Source: Prevotellaceae bacterium (GTDB taxonomy: Bacteria; Bacteroidota; Bacteroidia; Bacteroidales; UBA932). Taken from it: a DNA stretch of 43,988 nucleotides. The position numbers and the translations under genes are program-made. The stretch spans positions 1-43,988 of the forward strand of contig JAISBU010000059.1 in assembly GCA_031266015.1 (NCBI GenBank), read 5' to 3'. The notes beneath the pieces are model-generated. The model was not told where the DNA came from, did no database searches, and was given only the letters and a program-made list of their open reading frames with translations. This document shows positions 1 through 8,461 of this stretch, in pieces (the stretch's first letter is position 1; each line of letters starts with the position of its first letter).

Positions 1-668
1 ACGGCAAGGTGGACGCCGCCAACCTGATGAGCAAGGACAAGGACGGCAACCTGACCCTGAAAAAATCCCTCATTGCGGGCGATGGCAGGTTTACCCTCAA
101 CACCGTTGACGGCACGTTCTTAGGGCGCTCCACCGTGAAGACCAACACCGACCCGCTGGTTTGCGCAGGCGGAGCAATGGACATAGCGATTACCAAAGAC
201 AACTTCCTCTTTGCGCTGGGCACGCGCGAGCAGCCCCTACAATTAGACATCCTCTGCCGCAACAAGCCCCAAATGGCGGGGTGGTTTGCCCTCAGCAGCC
301 AAAGTTTGGACATGGGCGCCTTCATAGACATAGACATTAACCTGGAAACGGGCTGGATTGGCGGCGGCTGCGCCAAGGTAAAGCCGTGGATGCGCTTCCT
401 GTTCAAGAGCGGGTTTACCACCCTGGTGTACTGGGATCCGTTCAGGATTGCCGAGGCCAGCATTTGGCTGGACATGTACGCAGGCGTGGGCGTGAAGTAC
501 GACTTCTGCCTCAAGAGCGGCAACCTGACCATTGCCGAGGTGGGCCTGGGCGGCAAGCTCAAGTACGTGTCCGACCCCAAGAGCGTAATCTCCGGAACAA
601 TGTACGGCAAGGTAAGGGTGCTGGGCGTAGGTTTTGACGTGGACTTCAGCGCAAAAGTGGAGCTGTAA
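1..668 (+). CDS. C-terminal part of a large unknown protein (5' end outside window)
   Basis: The reading frame is open from the first base (codons for YGKVDAANL) and stops with TAA at 666-668, so only the last ~220 residues are present. A GTG at position 9 is not a credible start, because a second copy of this stretch at 2975-3205 shows the frame continuing upstream. The protein is rich in Gly, aromatic residues and alternating hydrophobic residues, which suggests beta structure. It ends in a motif-poor beta-rich tail. I do not recognise the family. The DNA is clearly GC-richer than the genes that follow. The next gene starts 2 bases after the stop, so the two are probably cotranscribed. The first 86 bases are repeated exactly at 3120-3205. 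It may be the conserved carrier of a modular secreted protein; that is inference. Confidence 0.6.
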   Translation, partial: GKVDAANLMSKDKDGNLTLKKSLIAGDGRFTLNTVDGTFLGRSTVKTNTDPLVCAGGAMDIAITKDNFLFALGTREQPLQLDILCRNKPQMAGWFALSSQSLDMGAFIDIDINLETGWIGGGCAKVKPWMRFLFKSGFTTLVYWDPFRIAEASIWLDMYAGVGVKYDFCLKSGNLTIAEVGLGGKLKYVSDPKSVISGTMYGKVRVLGVGFDVDFSAKVEL

Positions 669-670
669 AA

Positions 671-2176
671 ATGTTAGCAATGAAAGAAAAAGATAGCCTA
701 CTTGCTAAAATGGACAAAAAAAGTTGTATTTCTATGAGTAACCTTCTGCGAGGCAGCGGGAAGTGGAAGCGTTGTAGCTTCCCAACAGTAGTGGCAAGCT
801 TGGCGCTCTTACTATTAGCCCTGCCAGCTACAGGGCAAGGAAAAGTGAATAAGAAAGCCAACGCTACGCTGGACAGCATTAACGCCGTTTGGCTAACTGG
901 AGTTCCAATGAAAGAGAAGAAAAAATCCTCAGACCCGGATGGGTTGTACGAAGAGCGGCGTAGCTTTAGGAGTACCACCGGCTGCGAGGTTAAGGTTAGC
1001 AGCAGCATCACTCCTGAGCCTACAGGCCTCACGCAAATGGTGGTGGAGCTGTGGCAGAGCTTTTGGAGCTTATTTGAAGAGGCAAAGAATGTGATTGCTA
1101 TTGACCTGTTTTGGAGGCAAACAGCGGAGGGGTGGTCGCTGGATAAAGTAGAGGTAAAGCCTGATGTTGTAAAAGGGCAATTTCCCGACGAAGCGGTTCA
1201 GGCGTTTCACGACACCATAACCAGCCACCGTGAGGCTAACCTCCGGCTCAAAGCGGACGTTAGGGTCTATAAAAAGATTGCAGCGGAGCTGCAAACGTTG
1301 AAAAAGCAGGTAAAGGGGGTAACAGTAACGATAGACTCGTTAAAGAAGGTTTTTCCCAACGTTTCAGCTGAAGTGGTTGAAGCCTTAAACAAGCACAGCG
1401 CCGAGTTTGGGATAACCACCCCCGACAGAATGGCACATTTTCTTGGGCAAATAGGGGCAGAAACTGATGGCCTGCAAAAATTAACAGAAAGTTACAACTA
1501 CTCTGCTAAACAAATTTACGATATTTTCTTGAAGCGTGTTTTGCTAAGTAGCTCAAATTCTACAACCGAAAAAACGTTTAAGTACTGCGACCTTATAGAT
1601 GGTATTTTTTGCATTAGTTTAACATCATGTCCAGGTAGCAACAAAGGACATAGTGGTTGCGATTCCGTCATCAACGTTCCATACGATGCTAATGAAGAAT
1701 GCACATGGGATTACGCCGGATTCTTAAAGTCTGACAAAACCAAGGCTGCCTATGCTGTAAAGACAAGCTACGTGGGCAACAGTACCTTGTTCGACTACAC
1801 CTACGGCTGCCGCATGGGCAATGGAGCCAAATCTACTAAAGATGGCTCTACTTATTTGGGAAAAGGGTTCATTCATCTGACAGGCAAAGAGCAATACATG
1901 ACCGTCAGCAACGAGTGGAATAAACTCTATCCTAATGATAAAAAGGAGTTTCATGGCAAGGATATTAACCTATTGGAAACAGATGTGGATGTGGCAATGA
2001 AAGTATCAATGATATACTGGGAAATGAAGAAGCTGAATAATTTATCCGACAAAGGATTAGATCAAAATAGTATAGATGCTGTTGGAAAAATAATTAATGG
2101 TTCAGGGAAAAATTTGCCCAATGGCTATAAGCAAAGAAGAGACTATACAAAAAATGTAAGTAACCAACTTAAATAG
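671..2176 (+). CDS. Exported GH19-type lysozyme/chitinase-like protein
   Basis: The C-terminal ~270 residues resemble glycoside hydrolase family 19 (chitinases and phage-type endolysins that cut beta-1,4-linked GlcNAc polymers). Visible motifs are HFLGQIGAETDG with the presumed catalytic Glu264, then YNYSAKQIYDIF, and later YGCRMGNG and YLGKGFIHLTGKEQY. Residues ~33-55 form a basic plus hydrophobic segment ending LPATGQ, a probable signal peptide. Starts at 671, 680, 710 and 734 are all in frame, and 734 gives the most ordinary signal length. The middle has a helical region (residues ~200-235). Between the two halves of the GH19 domain lies a Cys-rich insertion, consistent with disulfides in an exported protein. 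It follows the unknown gene by 2 bases and precedes an SH3-like protein. It could be a cell-wall-targeting effector or a remodelling enzyme; the fold is better supported than the role. Confidence 0.7.
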   Translation: MLAMKEKDSLLAKMDKKSCISMSNLLRGSGKWKRCSFPTVVASLALLLLALPATGQGKVNKKANATLDSINAVWLTGVPMKEKKKSSDPDGLYEERRSFRSTTGCEVKVSSSITPEPTGLTQMVVELWQSFWSLFEEAKNVIAIDLFWRQTAEGWSLDKVEVKPDVVKGQFPDEAVQAFHDTITSHREANLRLKADVRVYKKIAAELQTLKKQVKGVTVTIDSLKKVFPNVSAEVVEALNKHSAEFGITTPDRMAHFLGQIGAETDGLQKLTESYNYSAKQIYDIFLKRVLLSSSNSTTEKTFKYCDLIDGIFCISLTSCPGSNKGHSGCDSVINVPYDANEECTWDYAGFLKSDKTKAAYAVKTSYVGNSTLFDYTYGCRMGNGAKSTKDGSTYLGKGFIHLTGKEQYMTVSNEWNKLYPNDKKEFHGKDINLLETDVDVAMKVSMIYWEMKKLNNLSDKGLDQNSIDAVGKIINGSGKNLPNGYKQRRDYTKNVSNQLK

Positions 2177-2183
2177 TAAAAAA

Positions 2184-2900
2184 ATGAAATCAATCTTACT
2201 ACTAGCATCTGCTGTCATACTTTTAGGTAGTACCAAACCGAAAGAGGACTCTATGTTGGATTTAATGCAAGGCATATGGAAAGCAAGGGTTGACCCTCTT
2301 CATCCTGATAGCGAAGAGGAGTCATGGACTATCATACGCAATCATCAGTCATTGTCCGTAACATATGTGAAGAGCAGTAATAAATTAGACTTTCCATTAA
2401 CCGAATCAATAGAAGGTTTTCAAGAACTAAAAAAAGAAGATATAATTAATGGCATCAATGTATCTATCCTGACTGACAGTGGCACATATTATACGCTGGC
2501 TAGTACTAATGCTATTTCCCCCAATGGTTGGGTAAATAATATAGACCTTTTTATAATAAAAGATTTTGATTGTGATGGACAAGAAATGTCTATTAATGGG
2601 GGGCAGTTGGTAGAATATAGTAAAAGAAAGAAACTTTCTTCTATTGCGTTGAAAAATATATACTTACGAGGTATGCAAGACAATCGCGACTACCTGAAAG
2701 AGTACATAAATATTGATGTTACAGAGGTCGTATCATCCAAAAGCACTATCTACGCCGAACCCGATAAACCTACCAGAATGTACCTTATCAAAGGCGATAT
2801 AGTTACGGTGCTGGAAGAAAAAGAAGGTTGGATAAAAATGGAGTATGAGGGCAAGAAGCTGATAACCGGCTGGATAAAAAAGGAGGATACGAAAAAATAA
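2184..2900 (+). CDS. Exported protein with C-terminal SH3-like domain
   Basis: The protein has 238 residues. The N-terminus MKSILLLASAVILLGST is a signal peptide without a lipobox Cys. The central part is not recognised. The last ~55 residues look like a bacterial SH3 domain: they run from STIYAEPDKPTRMYLIKGD through VTVLEEKEGWIKMEYEG to ITGWIKKED, with the usual GWI pattern. Such domains bind cell-wall peptides or act as adaptors. The start lies 7 bases after the GH19-like gene, so the pair is one transcription unit. Base composition is AT-richer than the gene at 1-668, suggesting separate ancestry. A periplasmic immunity partner of the upstream wall hydrolase is one reading; an accessory wall-binding protein is the other. 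Sequence alone does not decide. Confidence 0.6.
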   Translation: MKSILLLASAVILLGSTKPKEDSMLDLMQGIWKARVDPLHPDSEEESWTIIRNHQSLSVTYVKSSNKLDFPLTESIEGFQELKKEDIINGINVSILTDSGTYYTLASTNAISPNGWVNNIDLFIIKDFDCDGQEMSINGGQLVEYSKRKKLSSIALKNIYLRGMQDNRDYLKEYINIDVTEVVSSKSTIYAEPDKPTRMYLIKGDIVTVLEEKEGWIKMEYEGKKLITGWIKKEDTKK

Positions 2901-2974
2901 ATTTTGCTTACTTTGCAGTAAATTATTGATACAACCTTGATAAGATTTTACACGTTCTTTGACATATTTGTTTT

Positions 2975-3205
2975 GCATACACCTACGCCCCCGCAGAAGA
3001 AGTGCGCTTCGGCGTAAACCTGGACGCCCAGTTCTTTGACCAAACCGGCGGCAAGGCGGCCTTCTTTGAGGTGGGGCTGGGGGTGAACGTCCTGGACAGG
3101 GGCTTTATCCTGGAAATCTACGGCAAGGTGGACGCCGCCAACCTGATGAGCAAGGACAAGGACGGCAACCTGACCCTGAAAAAATCCCTCATTGCGGGCG
3201 ATGGC
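2975..3205 (+). pseudogene. Duplicated internal fragment of the gene at 1-668
   Basis: Bases 3120-3205 are identical (86/86) to bases 1-86, and the frame continues upstream to about 2975 with codons for AEEVRFGVNLDAQFFDQTGG. This supplies residues missing from the left edge of the window. At 3206 the sequence switches abruptly to an IS1-type transposase. There is no credible start codon or promoter for the fragment. It is a truncated, silent module that shows the parent gene has recombined or been duplicated here. Confidence 0.75.
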
Positions 3206-3485
3206 CAAACAAGGCGCATAGTGGCCTACCTTGTGGGTCGCAGAACTAAAGAAAACGTGGCGCAGGTGGTACATGAGCTGGAAAATCGCCAGCCTGCCCG
3301 TATTTACTCAGACAAGCTCAACCTTTACGAAAGCCTTATCAGGGCTAACGTTCACGGCGTATATCCCCGCTGCACCAACCGCATTGAGCGGCACCCACCT
3401 AAAGCGCTTGTCGCGCAGTAGTATTTGCTTTACCAGGAGCGCTGCTATGCTAAAAAATTGCGTGGAGCTGTACTTGAACATGTAA
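3206..3485 (+). pseudogene. 3' end of an IS1-family transposase (InsB part), frameshifted
   Basis: Codons from 3206 give QTRRIVAYLVGRRTKENV, then IYSDKLNLYESLI and NRIERH, matching the C-terminal half of IS1-family DDE transposases. Just after the IERH motif the frame is lost (stop at 3419-3421). The continuation THLKRLSRSSICFTRS to ELYLNM and a TAA lies in another frame, so there is a small indel near 3395-3400. The 5' half of the transposase and any left inverted repeat are absent. The piece is fused in frame to the duplicated carrier fragment, which makes a hybrid ORF of no likely function. Confidence 0.75.
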
Positions 3486-3504
3486 ACTTATTTTTGTACC
3501 TTTG
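3474..3504 (+). promoter_or_regulatory. Bacteroidota-type sigma promoter
   Basis: TTG at 3474-3476, 20 bases, then TACCTTTG at 3497-3504, which matches the Bacteroidota consensus TTG-N19-21-TAnnTTTG. It points at the surface-protein operon that starts at 3578. It overlaps the end of the IS1 remnant, so the insertion may have supplied or displaced the promoter. Confidence 0.6.
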
Positions 3505-3577
3505 TACCCTAAAAAATAGCCACTTAGCTACAAGGCTGCTGTAAAAAATACCGTATATGTTTAGTCATTCAGTACCC

Positions 3578-4732
3578 ATGAAGAATATTCTTTTATCCAT
3601 GCTGCTGCTTAGCAGCGTTAGCGTATCAGCCCAGGTGGGCATAAACACCACCAGCCCCGACAGCACCGCCCTGCTGGATATACGGTACAGCGGGCAGGGC
3701 AGCAGCGTAGGCGTATTGCTGCCCCACCTAGATGCTGCCGAGCGACAGCAGGTAAAAAATCGCGTAAGCAAAGGCATGCTGGTATTTGACTGCACTGAAA
3801 TGATGCTGTACTACTATAACGGCAGCGAGTGGGTTACGGCTGCTCCGTTTGGCGCCGTTCAGCACGAAAATGGCTTTATGGACATTCGTCCGCAGAACGT
3901 TGCTGTAAACAAGCTAAATATGGGTCTTGGCCTACCCGTAGGCAATACGGCAAAAGCCAAGCTGGACGTGAACGGCAGCGCGCTAGTTCGTCAAAACTTG
4001 AGGGTAGAGGGAAGTGATACCGTAATGGGCAACGCCGCTGTGCTGCGAAACCTGCAGGTGGATAGCAACGCCGTTGTAAAGCAGAGCTTACAGGTAGGCG
4101 GCAGCACAACGCTGCAAAATCCAACCACCATCAACAGCACGCTCACCGTAAACGGCAACGTTAGCGCAGGCGGTAATACTATCGCTGCAGAGGTGGTTAA
4201 CGCAACGCGAGGGTATGGCATCACGCCCATTGGTAGCATTACCATGTGGCATGGGAGTGTCGGAAACTTTGATAACACGGGTAAAGGTTTACCGGGAACA
4301 TCGGTAGACGGCTGGGCTGTTTGTAACGGCGCCAACGGCACTCCTGATTTACGCGGGCGCTTTATTGTCGGCGCAATTGCCGGCGTTCAAAGCAGCAGCG
4401 CGCCTACTTTGGCAAGCCATATCAACCCATCCTATCAAACAGATGGAAGCTATAATCCTAACTACAGGGTAGGCGCTGATGAATCACAAGCTAATGCGCC
4501 ACGAGGTAAGTGGCAGCATACGCTAAGCATCGGCGAAATGCCGCCGCATACCCATACCTTTAATGATATTAAGCCGGCTGTTGCCGGTAAATGGGCATCC
4601 GATAATTCAGGGCGAGCAAACATTTGTAATGATGATAATCAGGGCAACCAAACATCTACGGCAGGTCAAGGTAATCCGCACATTAACCTGCCACCATACT
4701 ACGCGGTTATCTTTATTATGAGAATTCAGTAA
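3578..4732 (+). CDS. Secreted fibre-like protein with phage tail collar domain
   Basis: Start chosen at 3578, where MKNILLSMLLLSSVSVSAQ is a clean signal peptide. An in-frame ATG at 3557 would add 7 residues. After the signal comes QVGINTTSPDSTALLDI, the N-terminal pattern common in Bacteroidota secreted fibre proteins. Residues ~110-210 carry short repeats alternating Val/Asn/Gly (for example TVNGNVSAGGNT), as in trimeric beta-helical tail fibres. The C-terminal ~170 residues look like a tail collar domain: PIGSITMWHG, DGWAVCNG, TPDLRGRFIVGA, IGEMPPHTH, and the end INLPPYYAVIFIMRIQ. It is the first gene of an operon with a PorP/SprF protein and another barrel, so surface display of an adhesive fibre is plausible. 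Host-derived rather than prophage, since no phage genes are nearby. Confidence 0.75.
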   Translation: MKNILLSMLLLSSVSVSAQVGINTTSPDSTALLDIRYSGQGSSVGVLLPHLDAAERQQVKNRVSKGMLVFDCTEMMLYYYNGSEWVTAAPFGAVQHENGFMDIRPQNVAVNKLNMGLGLPVGNTAKAKLDVNGSALVRQNLRVEGSDTVMGNAAVLRNLQVDSNAVVKQSLQVGGSTTLQNPTTINSTLTVNGNVSAGGNTIAAEVVNATRGYGITPIGSITMWHGSVGNFDNTGKGLPGTSVDGWAVCNGANGTPDLRGRFIVGAIAGVQSSSAPTLASHINPSYQTDGSYNPNYRVGADESQANAPRGKWQHTLSIGEMPPHTHTFNDIKPAVAGKWASDNSGRANICNDDNQGNQTSTAGQGNPHINLPPYYAVIFIMRIQ

Positions 4733-4760
4733 GCCTACGCTATAGAATTTGCCTATCGCC

Positions 4761-6191
4761 ATGAAACAAGCGCTCTGCTACCTCCTTTTCCTGCTCCCCG
4801 CGTTATCCCATGCTAACCCCGATGTTGGGCTGAACCAGAGCCACACCTCAGGGTACCTGCTCAACCCTGCCTACACAGGGTTGCAGGAGTACACCTTTGC
4901 CTCGCTACAGGTGCGCACGCAGTGGGTGGACATGCCGGGCGCGCCACAGCAGCAGTACCTCTTCTTAGAGCACAGCTTGGTACCGCGCAAGGCTGGGGTG
5001 GGCTTGGTGTTGTTCAACGAGGAAAGCAACGTGCTTGCCAACGCGGGCGGCTACCTTACCTACCGCTACAGTTTTCAGCTCAGCCCGCAGCAGCGCCTCA
5101 GCTCCGCGCTCTCGCTTGGGCTCCTGCAAAACCGCATCAACTTTGACCGCATCATTGCCGAAAATCCTTTTGAAAGCAGCCTCTTGATGACGGGCGTGGA
5201 GCACAAGCTGCTCTTCAACGCCAGCTTCGGGCTGCTGTACAGCTTTGCCGACTTTTTAGAGCTGGGGCTTGTGGGCTACCGGCTGCTCAACAACAGCTTT
5301 CGCTATGAGAGCTACACCACAGGGCGCAGCAGCACGTACAGCGCTATCCGCAGCTTTGCCTTTAACGCGCAGTACCGCAAAACCTTTGTAGAGGACTACC
5401 AGCTAGGCGCGCTGCTCTACCTCTACACGCAGCAGGGGCTGCCCGTGGAGCCCACGCTACGCCTGCACTTCTCCTACCTGCCCTACGGCGCCACCCTCTA
5501 CGGCGGCTACACGTGGGGCAACGCCTTTTCAGTGGGCGCCAGCCTTTGGCTGTACGACAGGGTAAACCTCGGCTACACGGCCGAAATTCCGCCGCCTGAC
5601 ATCAGCCGCTACACCGGGCTCACACAGCAGGTATCGCTGGGGGTGCGCATAGGACAGCCCGCACAGCCAAGGCCGAGCAAGGTGTCGCCGAGAGATATTG
5701 AGGAATTGCGCCGCATGAACCAGGAAAATTTTGAGCACATTGAGCGCGTGGCGCAGGTGCAGGAATTTGGCCAACGGCAGCAGCAAAGCAAGATAGACTC
5801 GTTGAAACGCGAGCTTGCCGAGCTCAAACAAATGGCGCTCGTAGCGCAGGAAACCCTCAAAAATACTGCGATTACCCGCAGCACTGCGGACACCGCTCCC
5901 GCCCTCACCATAGACCTGCTGGGCAGCGCACCCCCCACCGTTCACCGCTACGTGGTGCTGGGCTACTACCTGCACCGCAACTTTGCGGAGCGCTACCAGG
6001 CGCTGCTCGAACGTGCACTTGGCTTAAAAACCAGCATTTACAGCGAGAACGACAGCTCCTACTACGTGTACCGCAAAAAGGTAGGTAGCCGCCGTGAGGC
6101 GCGCGAGGAGATTAGCCGCCTGCAAGAGCAGTACGACCTGCGCGAGTACGTGGTGGGCAACATTTGGGTGTTGGAAGTAGAGGGCAAGTAG
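4761..6191 (+). CDS. PorP/SprF-family outer-membrane protein with coiled coil and SPOR-like C-terminus
   Basis: Start chosen at ATG 4761 (MKQALCYLLFLLPALSHAN signal peptide); a TTG at 4749 is in frame but not needed. Residues ~20-300 match the type IX secretion membrane protein PorP/SprF family: a GYLLNPAYTGLQ motif near the N-terminus, then VRTQWVDMPGAPQ, and alternating aromatic strands of a small beta-barrel. Residues ~310-370 form a Glu/Gln/Arg-rich coiled coil. The last ~80 residues (from RYVVLGYYLHRNFAE to VGNIWVLEVEG) resemble a SPOR domain, which would bind peptidoglycan. The usual PorP/SprF protein is ~300-350 residues, so the tail of ~170 residues is an extension. Stop and next start are 5 bases apart. 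Likely role: anchoring or exporting the adjacent fibre protein; inferred from context. Confidence 0.75.
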   Translation: MKQALCYLLFLLPALSHANPDVGLNQSHTSGYLLNPAYTGLQEYTFASLQVRTQWVDMPGAPQQQYLFLEHSLVPRKAGVGLVLFNEESNVLANAGGYLTYRYSFQLSPQQRLSSALSLGLLQNRINFDRIIAENPFESSLLMTGVEHKLLFNASFGLLYSFADFLELGLVGYRLLNNSFRYESYTTGRSSTYSAIRSFAFNAQYRKTFVEDYQLGALLYLYTQQGLPVEPTLRLHFSYLPYGATLYGGYTWGNAFSVGASLWLYDRVNLGYTAEIPPPDISRYTGLTQQVSLGVRIGQPAQPRPSKVSPRDIEELRRMNQENFEHIERVAQVQEFGQRQQQSKIDSLKRELAELKQMALVAQETLKNTAITRSTADTAPALTIDLLGSAPPTVHRYVVLGYYLHRNFAERYQALLERALGLKTSIYSENDSSYYVYRKKVGSRREAREEISRLQEQYDLREYVVGNIWVLEVEGK

Positions 6192-6196
6192 CAGGT

Positions 6197-7936
6197 ATGA
6201 GAAGCTACCTCAAATATCTACTTTTTGCCGTAGCGTTAGCGTATGGCACGGGTGCTTTGGGGCAGGATTTAGAAAGCCTCAAGACGGCCAACCCCATAAC
6301 GCTGTCAGGCGGTCTTGGGCTGACGGGTACGCTGTACAGCGCCAGCGGCAACAGTCGCAAAGACCCGTGGAGTTACGTGCTCAACGCCAACCTTAACGTC
6401 AACCTGTGGGGCGTGCTGGACTTGCCCTTCTCGGCCTGCATCATGTCTGAGAACAAGACTTTTAACCAGCCCACCTTCACTCGCTATGGCGTAAGCCCCC
6501 GCTACAAGGTCGTAACCGCGCACATCGGCTGGCGCAGCATGAGCTTTTCCAGCTACACGCTGTCGGGCATCACCTTTTTGGGCGGCGGTATTGAAGTCGC
6601 CCCTGATGACTTCTGGGTGGGCGGCAAGGCGGTGTACGGCCGCTTCAACAAGTCCGTACCCATGGGCGACACGCTCTCGCTCTCCTACGAGCAGCCGCAG
6701 TACGACCGCTGGGGGTACGGCGGAATGGTAACCCTGGGTACAAAAGAGCATAACGTTGACCTCATCCTATTCAAGGCGCGGGACGAAAAGAGCGCCTACG
6801 ACAGCGTAATGACCGCCATGGGCATCGCCCCACAGGAAAACGCCGTTATCGGGTTGAACACCCGCCACGCCTTTGGCGAGCATCTTACCTTTGAGGTGGA
6901 GTACGCCTTTAGCGCGCTGACCAGCGACATTAACCAGCCCTACGAGAAATTTGATACCTACACCTACGCCAACAATTTCGGCTTCCTGTTCAAGCCCCGC
7001 ACCTCATCCTCGTACCACCACGCGCTGCGCGGTGCGCTGGGCTTTCAGTCCGAACTGTTTTCGCTGGGCCTGGGCTACAACCGCGTTGACCCCGGCTACC
7101 AATCCTTAGGTACGCTGTACCTCACGAACGACTTTGAGGATGTACAGGCCAACGGCGGCGTAAATTTATTTAAAAACAAGCTGGGGATTTCGGGGGCTAT
7201 CGGCGTGCAGCGCGACAACCTGAGTCGGCTGCAGGCCGCCACCAGCACGCGCAGCATCGGCAGCCTGAACGTCAACTACACACCCCTACAAGCGCTGAGT
7301 TTATCGGGCAGCTACTCCAACTTCAGCTCCAGCAGCCAGCCCAACCAGCTGGTGGTGGACGACTCGCTCAAGTACGCGCAGGTAACGGACAACCTCAGCC
7401 TCACGGCCGCGTACAGCTTCGGCGAGGGCGACTACAAGCACGCGCTCAACGGGGCGTACAGCCAGCAGGCCGCCAGCACCATCAACAGCACCTTTACGCA
7501 GGTGGACAGGAGCGTTACCGGCATGAGCAACGTATCGCTGGGCTACCGCCTGACCTACGCCCCTGTTGACTGGGGAAGCGCCGTCAACCTGTCCTACAGC
7601 AGCCTCGTGGTGGACAGCAGCAAGAATACCTCTTACGGCTGCAACTTTTCGTCCACCAAATCCTTTTTCAAAAAGCAACTCAAGGCAACGCTCGGCTACT
7701 CGTACCTGCGCTCCAGTTCGGCGCAGGGTGGTCGGCAATCCAACATCATTCGGCTATCGCTAAATTACGGGTACAAGAAGCACAGCCTCAGCCTTTCGGG
7801 CAGCGGCAGCTTCACCAAGAGCCACAGCAGCAGCAAGGGCGCCACCCGCACCCAGGAGTGGATGGCCAATCTCAGCTACGCCTACGCTTTCTCCGCTGCC
7901 ATCTGGAAGGCCAAAAAGCCCAAGGCTGCCGAGTAA
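6197..7936 (+). CDS. Outer-membrane beta-barrel protein, family not recognised
   Basis: The protein has 579 residues from ATG 6197, with signal peptide MRSYLKYLLFAVALAYGTGALGQ. The rest is a long run of amphipathic beta strands rich in Tyr, Ser, Gly and Asn (for example SLNVNYTPLQALSLSGSYSN). It ends in strands with an aromatic/Ala pattern rather than a canonical terminal Phe. There is no TonB box or plug. It starts 5 bases after the PorP/SprF gene and shares its GC-rich composition, so the three genes form one surface operon. A pore, a fibre anchor or an assembly partner are all possible. The barrel call is firm and the function is unknown. Confidence 0.65.
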   Translation: MRSYLKYLLFAVALAYGTGALGQDLESLKTANPITLSGGLGLTGTLYSASGNSRKDPWSYVLNANLNVNLWGVLDLPFSACIMSENKTFNQPTFTRYGVSPRYKVVTAHIGWRSMSFSSYTLSGITFLGGGIEVAPDDFWVGGKAVYGRFNKSVPMGDTLSLSYEQPQYDRWGYGGMVTLGTKEHNVDLILFKARDEKSAYDSVMTAMGIAPQENAVIGLNTRHAFGEHLTFEVEYAFSALTSDINQPYEKFDTYTYANNFGFLFKPRTSSSYHHALRGALGFQSELFSLGLGYNRVDPGYQSLGTLYLTNDFEDVQANGGVNLFKNKLGISGAIGVQRDNLSRLQAATSTRSIGSLNVNYTPLQALSLSGSYSNFSSSSQPNQLVVDDSLKYAQVTDNLSLTAAYSFGEGDYKHALNGAYSQQAASTINSTFTQVDRSVTGMSNVSLGYRLTYAPVDWGSAVNLSYSSLVVDSSKNTSYGCNFSSTKSFFKKQLKATLGYSYLRSSSAQGGRQSNIIRLSLNYGYKKHSLSLSGSGSFTKSHSSSKGATRTQEWMANLSYAYAFSAAIWKAKKPKAAE

Positions 7937-8227
7937 AGCCAACTCCCCCAATTTTAACAGGCTTTCCCATTCCCCATGCTTCTTCTGTAAAATCATAGTA
8001 GCGGAGGTCATTAGCCGTTAGGAGGTTAGCTGCAGCTTGCAAAAACGTCAGAAAGAGCACCTTAGCGGTTGTTTTTATCCGCATACGCTGTGAAAAAGCA
8101 GGGCTTAAACGTTAAAATACATTAAGCAAGCAGGAGTATGCAGGAGCATTTGGGAGAAAGCAGGAGGCGCGGTTTTTAGCCGCTGCACCTTTGCGCTGAT
8201 AATGTTCACCCGTAACGTTACTCCGCC

Positions 8228-8440
8228 ATGAACAACCTGCAAAACGCCACCGTAGTGGTGCAGCTTCCATAGCACGTGCTCACGCGCATTGTAGATACGC
8301 TGCAGGAGATTAAGGCAGGGCAAAGCGCCCTTGCCGCCAGCAGCAGCGCTGTCTCCCCCTCCTTAGCCCGCATTCCCCTTACCGCCTTTCGCGACAATCC
8401 GACTAACCTGAGCGACCCGCAGGCAAGCACAAATACTTAG
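8228..8440 (+). pseudogene. Possible small-gene remnant with an in-frame TAG
   Basis: From ATG 8228 the frame reads MNNLQNATVVVQLP, then TAG, then HVLTRIVDTLQEIKAGQ and a Ser/Ala-rich tail to a stop at 8440. One C-to-T change (CAG to TAG) would explain the interruption. The helical HVLTRIVDTLQEIKAGQ stretch resembles the start of small Bacteroidota DNA-binding proteins, but the match is weak. Its 3' end lies inside the 71-bp repeat. The rest of 7937-8227 shows no gene. Confidence 0.3.
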
Positions 8441-8461
8441 CAGCGGCTAAAAAAGGATCAG
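8391..8461 (+). repeat. Left copy of 71-bp direct repeat framing the AT-rich island
   Basis: This block matches 19708-19778 in the same orientation at 65 of 71 positions; the last part (ACCCGCAGGCAAGCACAAAT onward) differs at one base. It sits exactly where GC-rich surface genes end and the AT-rich leftward cluster begins. The truncated C39 gene starts at its right edge. Confidence 0.8.

Noticed and set aside
243-680. Leftward ORF antisense to the first gene
   Set aside because: It mirrors the codons of the rightward gene, which is confirmed by the in-frame duplicate at 2975-3205.
3578-4732. Prophage remnant, because of the tail-collar domain
   Set aside because: The gene has a signal peptide and sits with outer-membrane protein genes; no other phage gene is near.
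5529-5975. Long leftward ORFs inside the PorP/SprF gene, and similar ones in the barrel and Bat genes
   Set aside because: GC-rich genes leave open antisense frames; these lack signal peptides or family motifs, while the sense frames have them.
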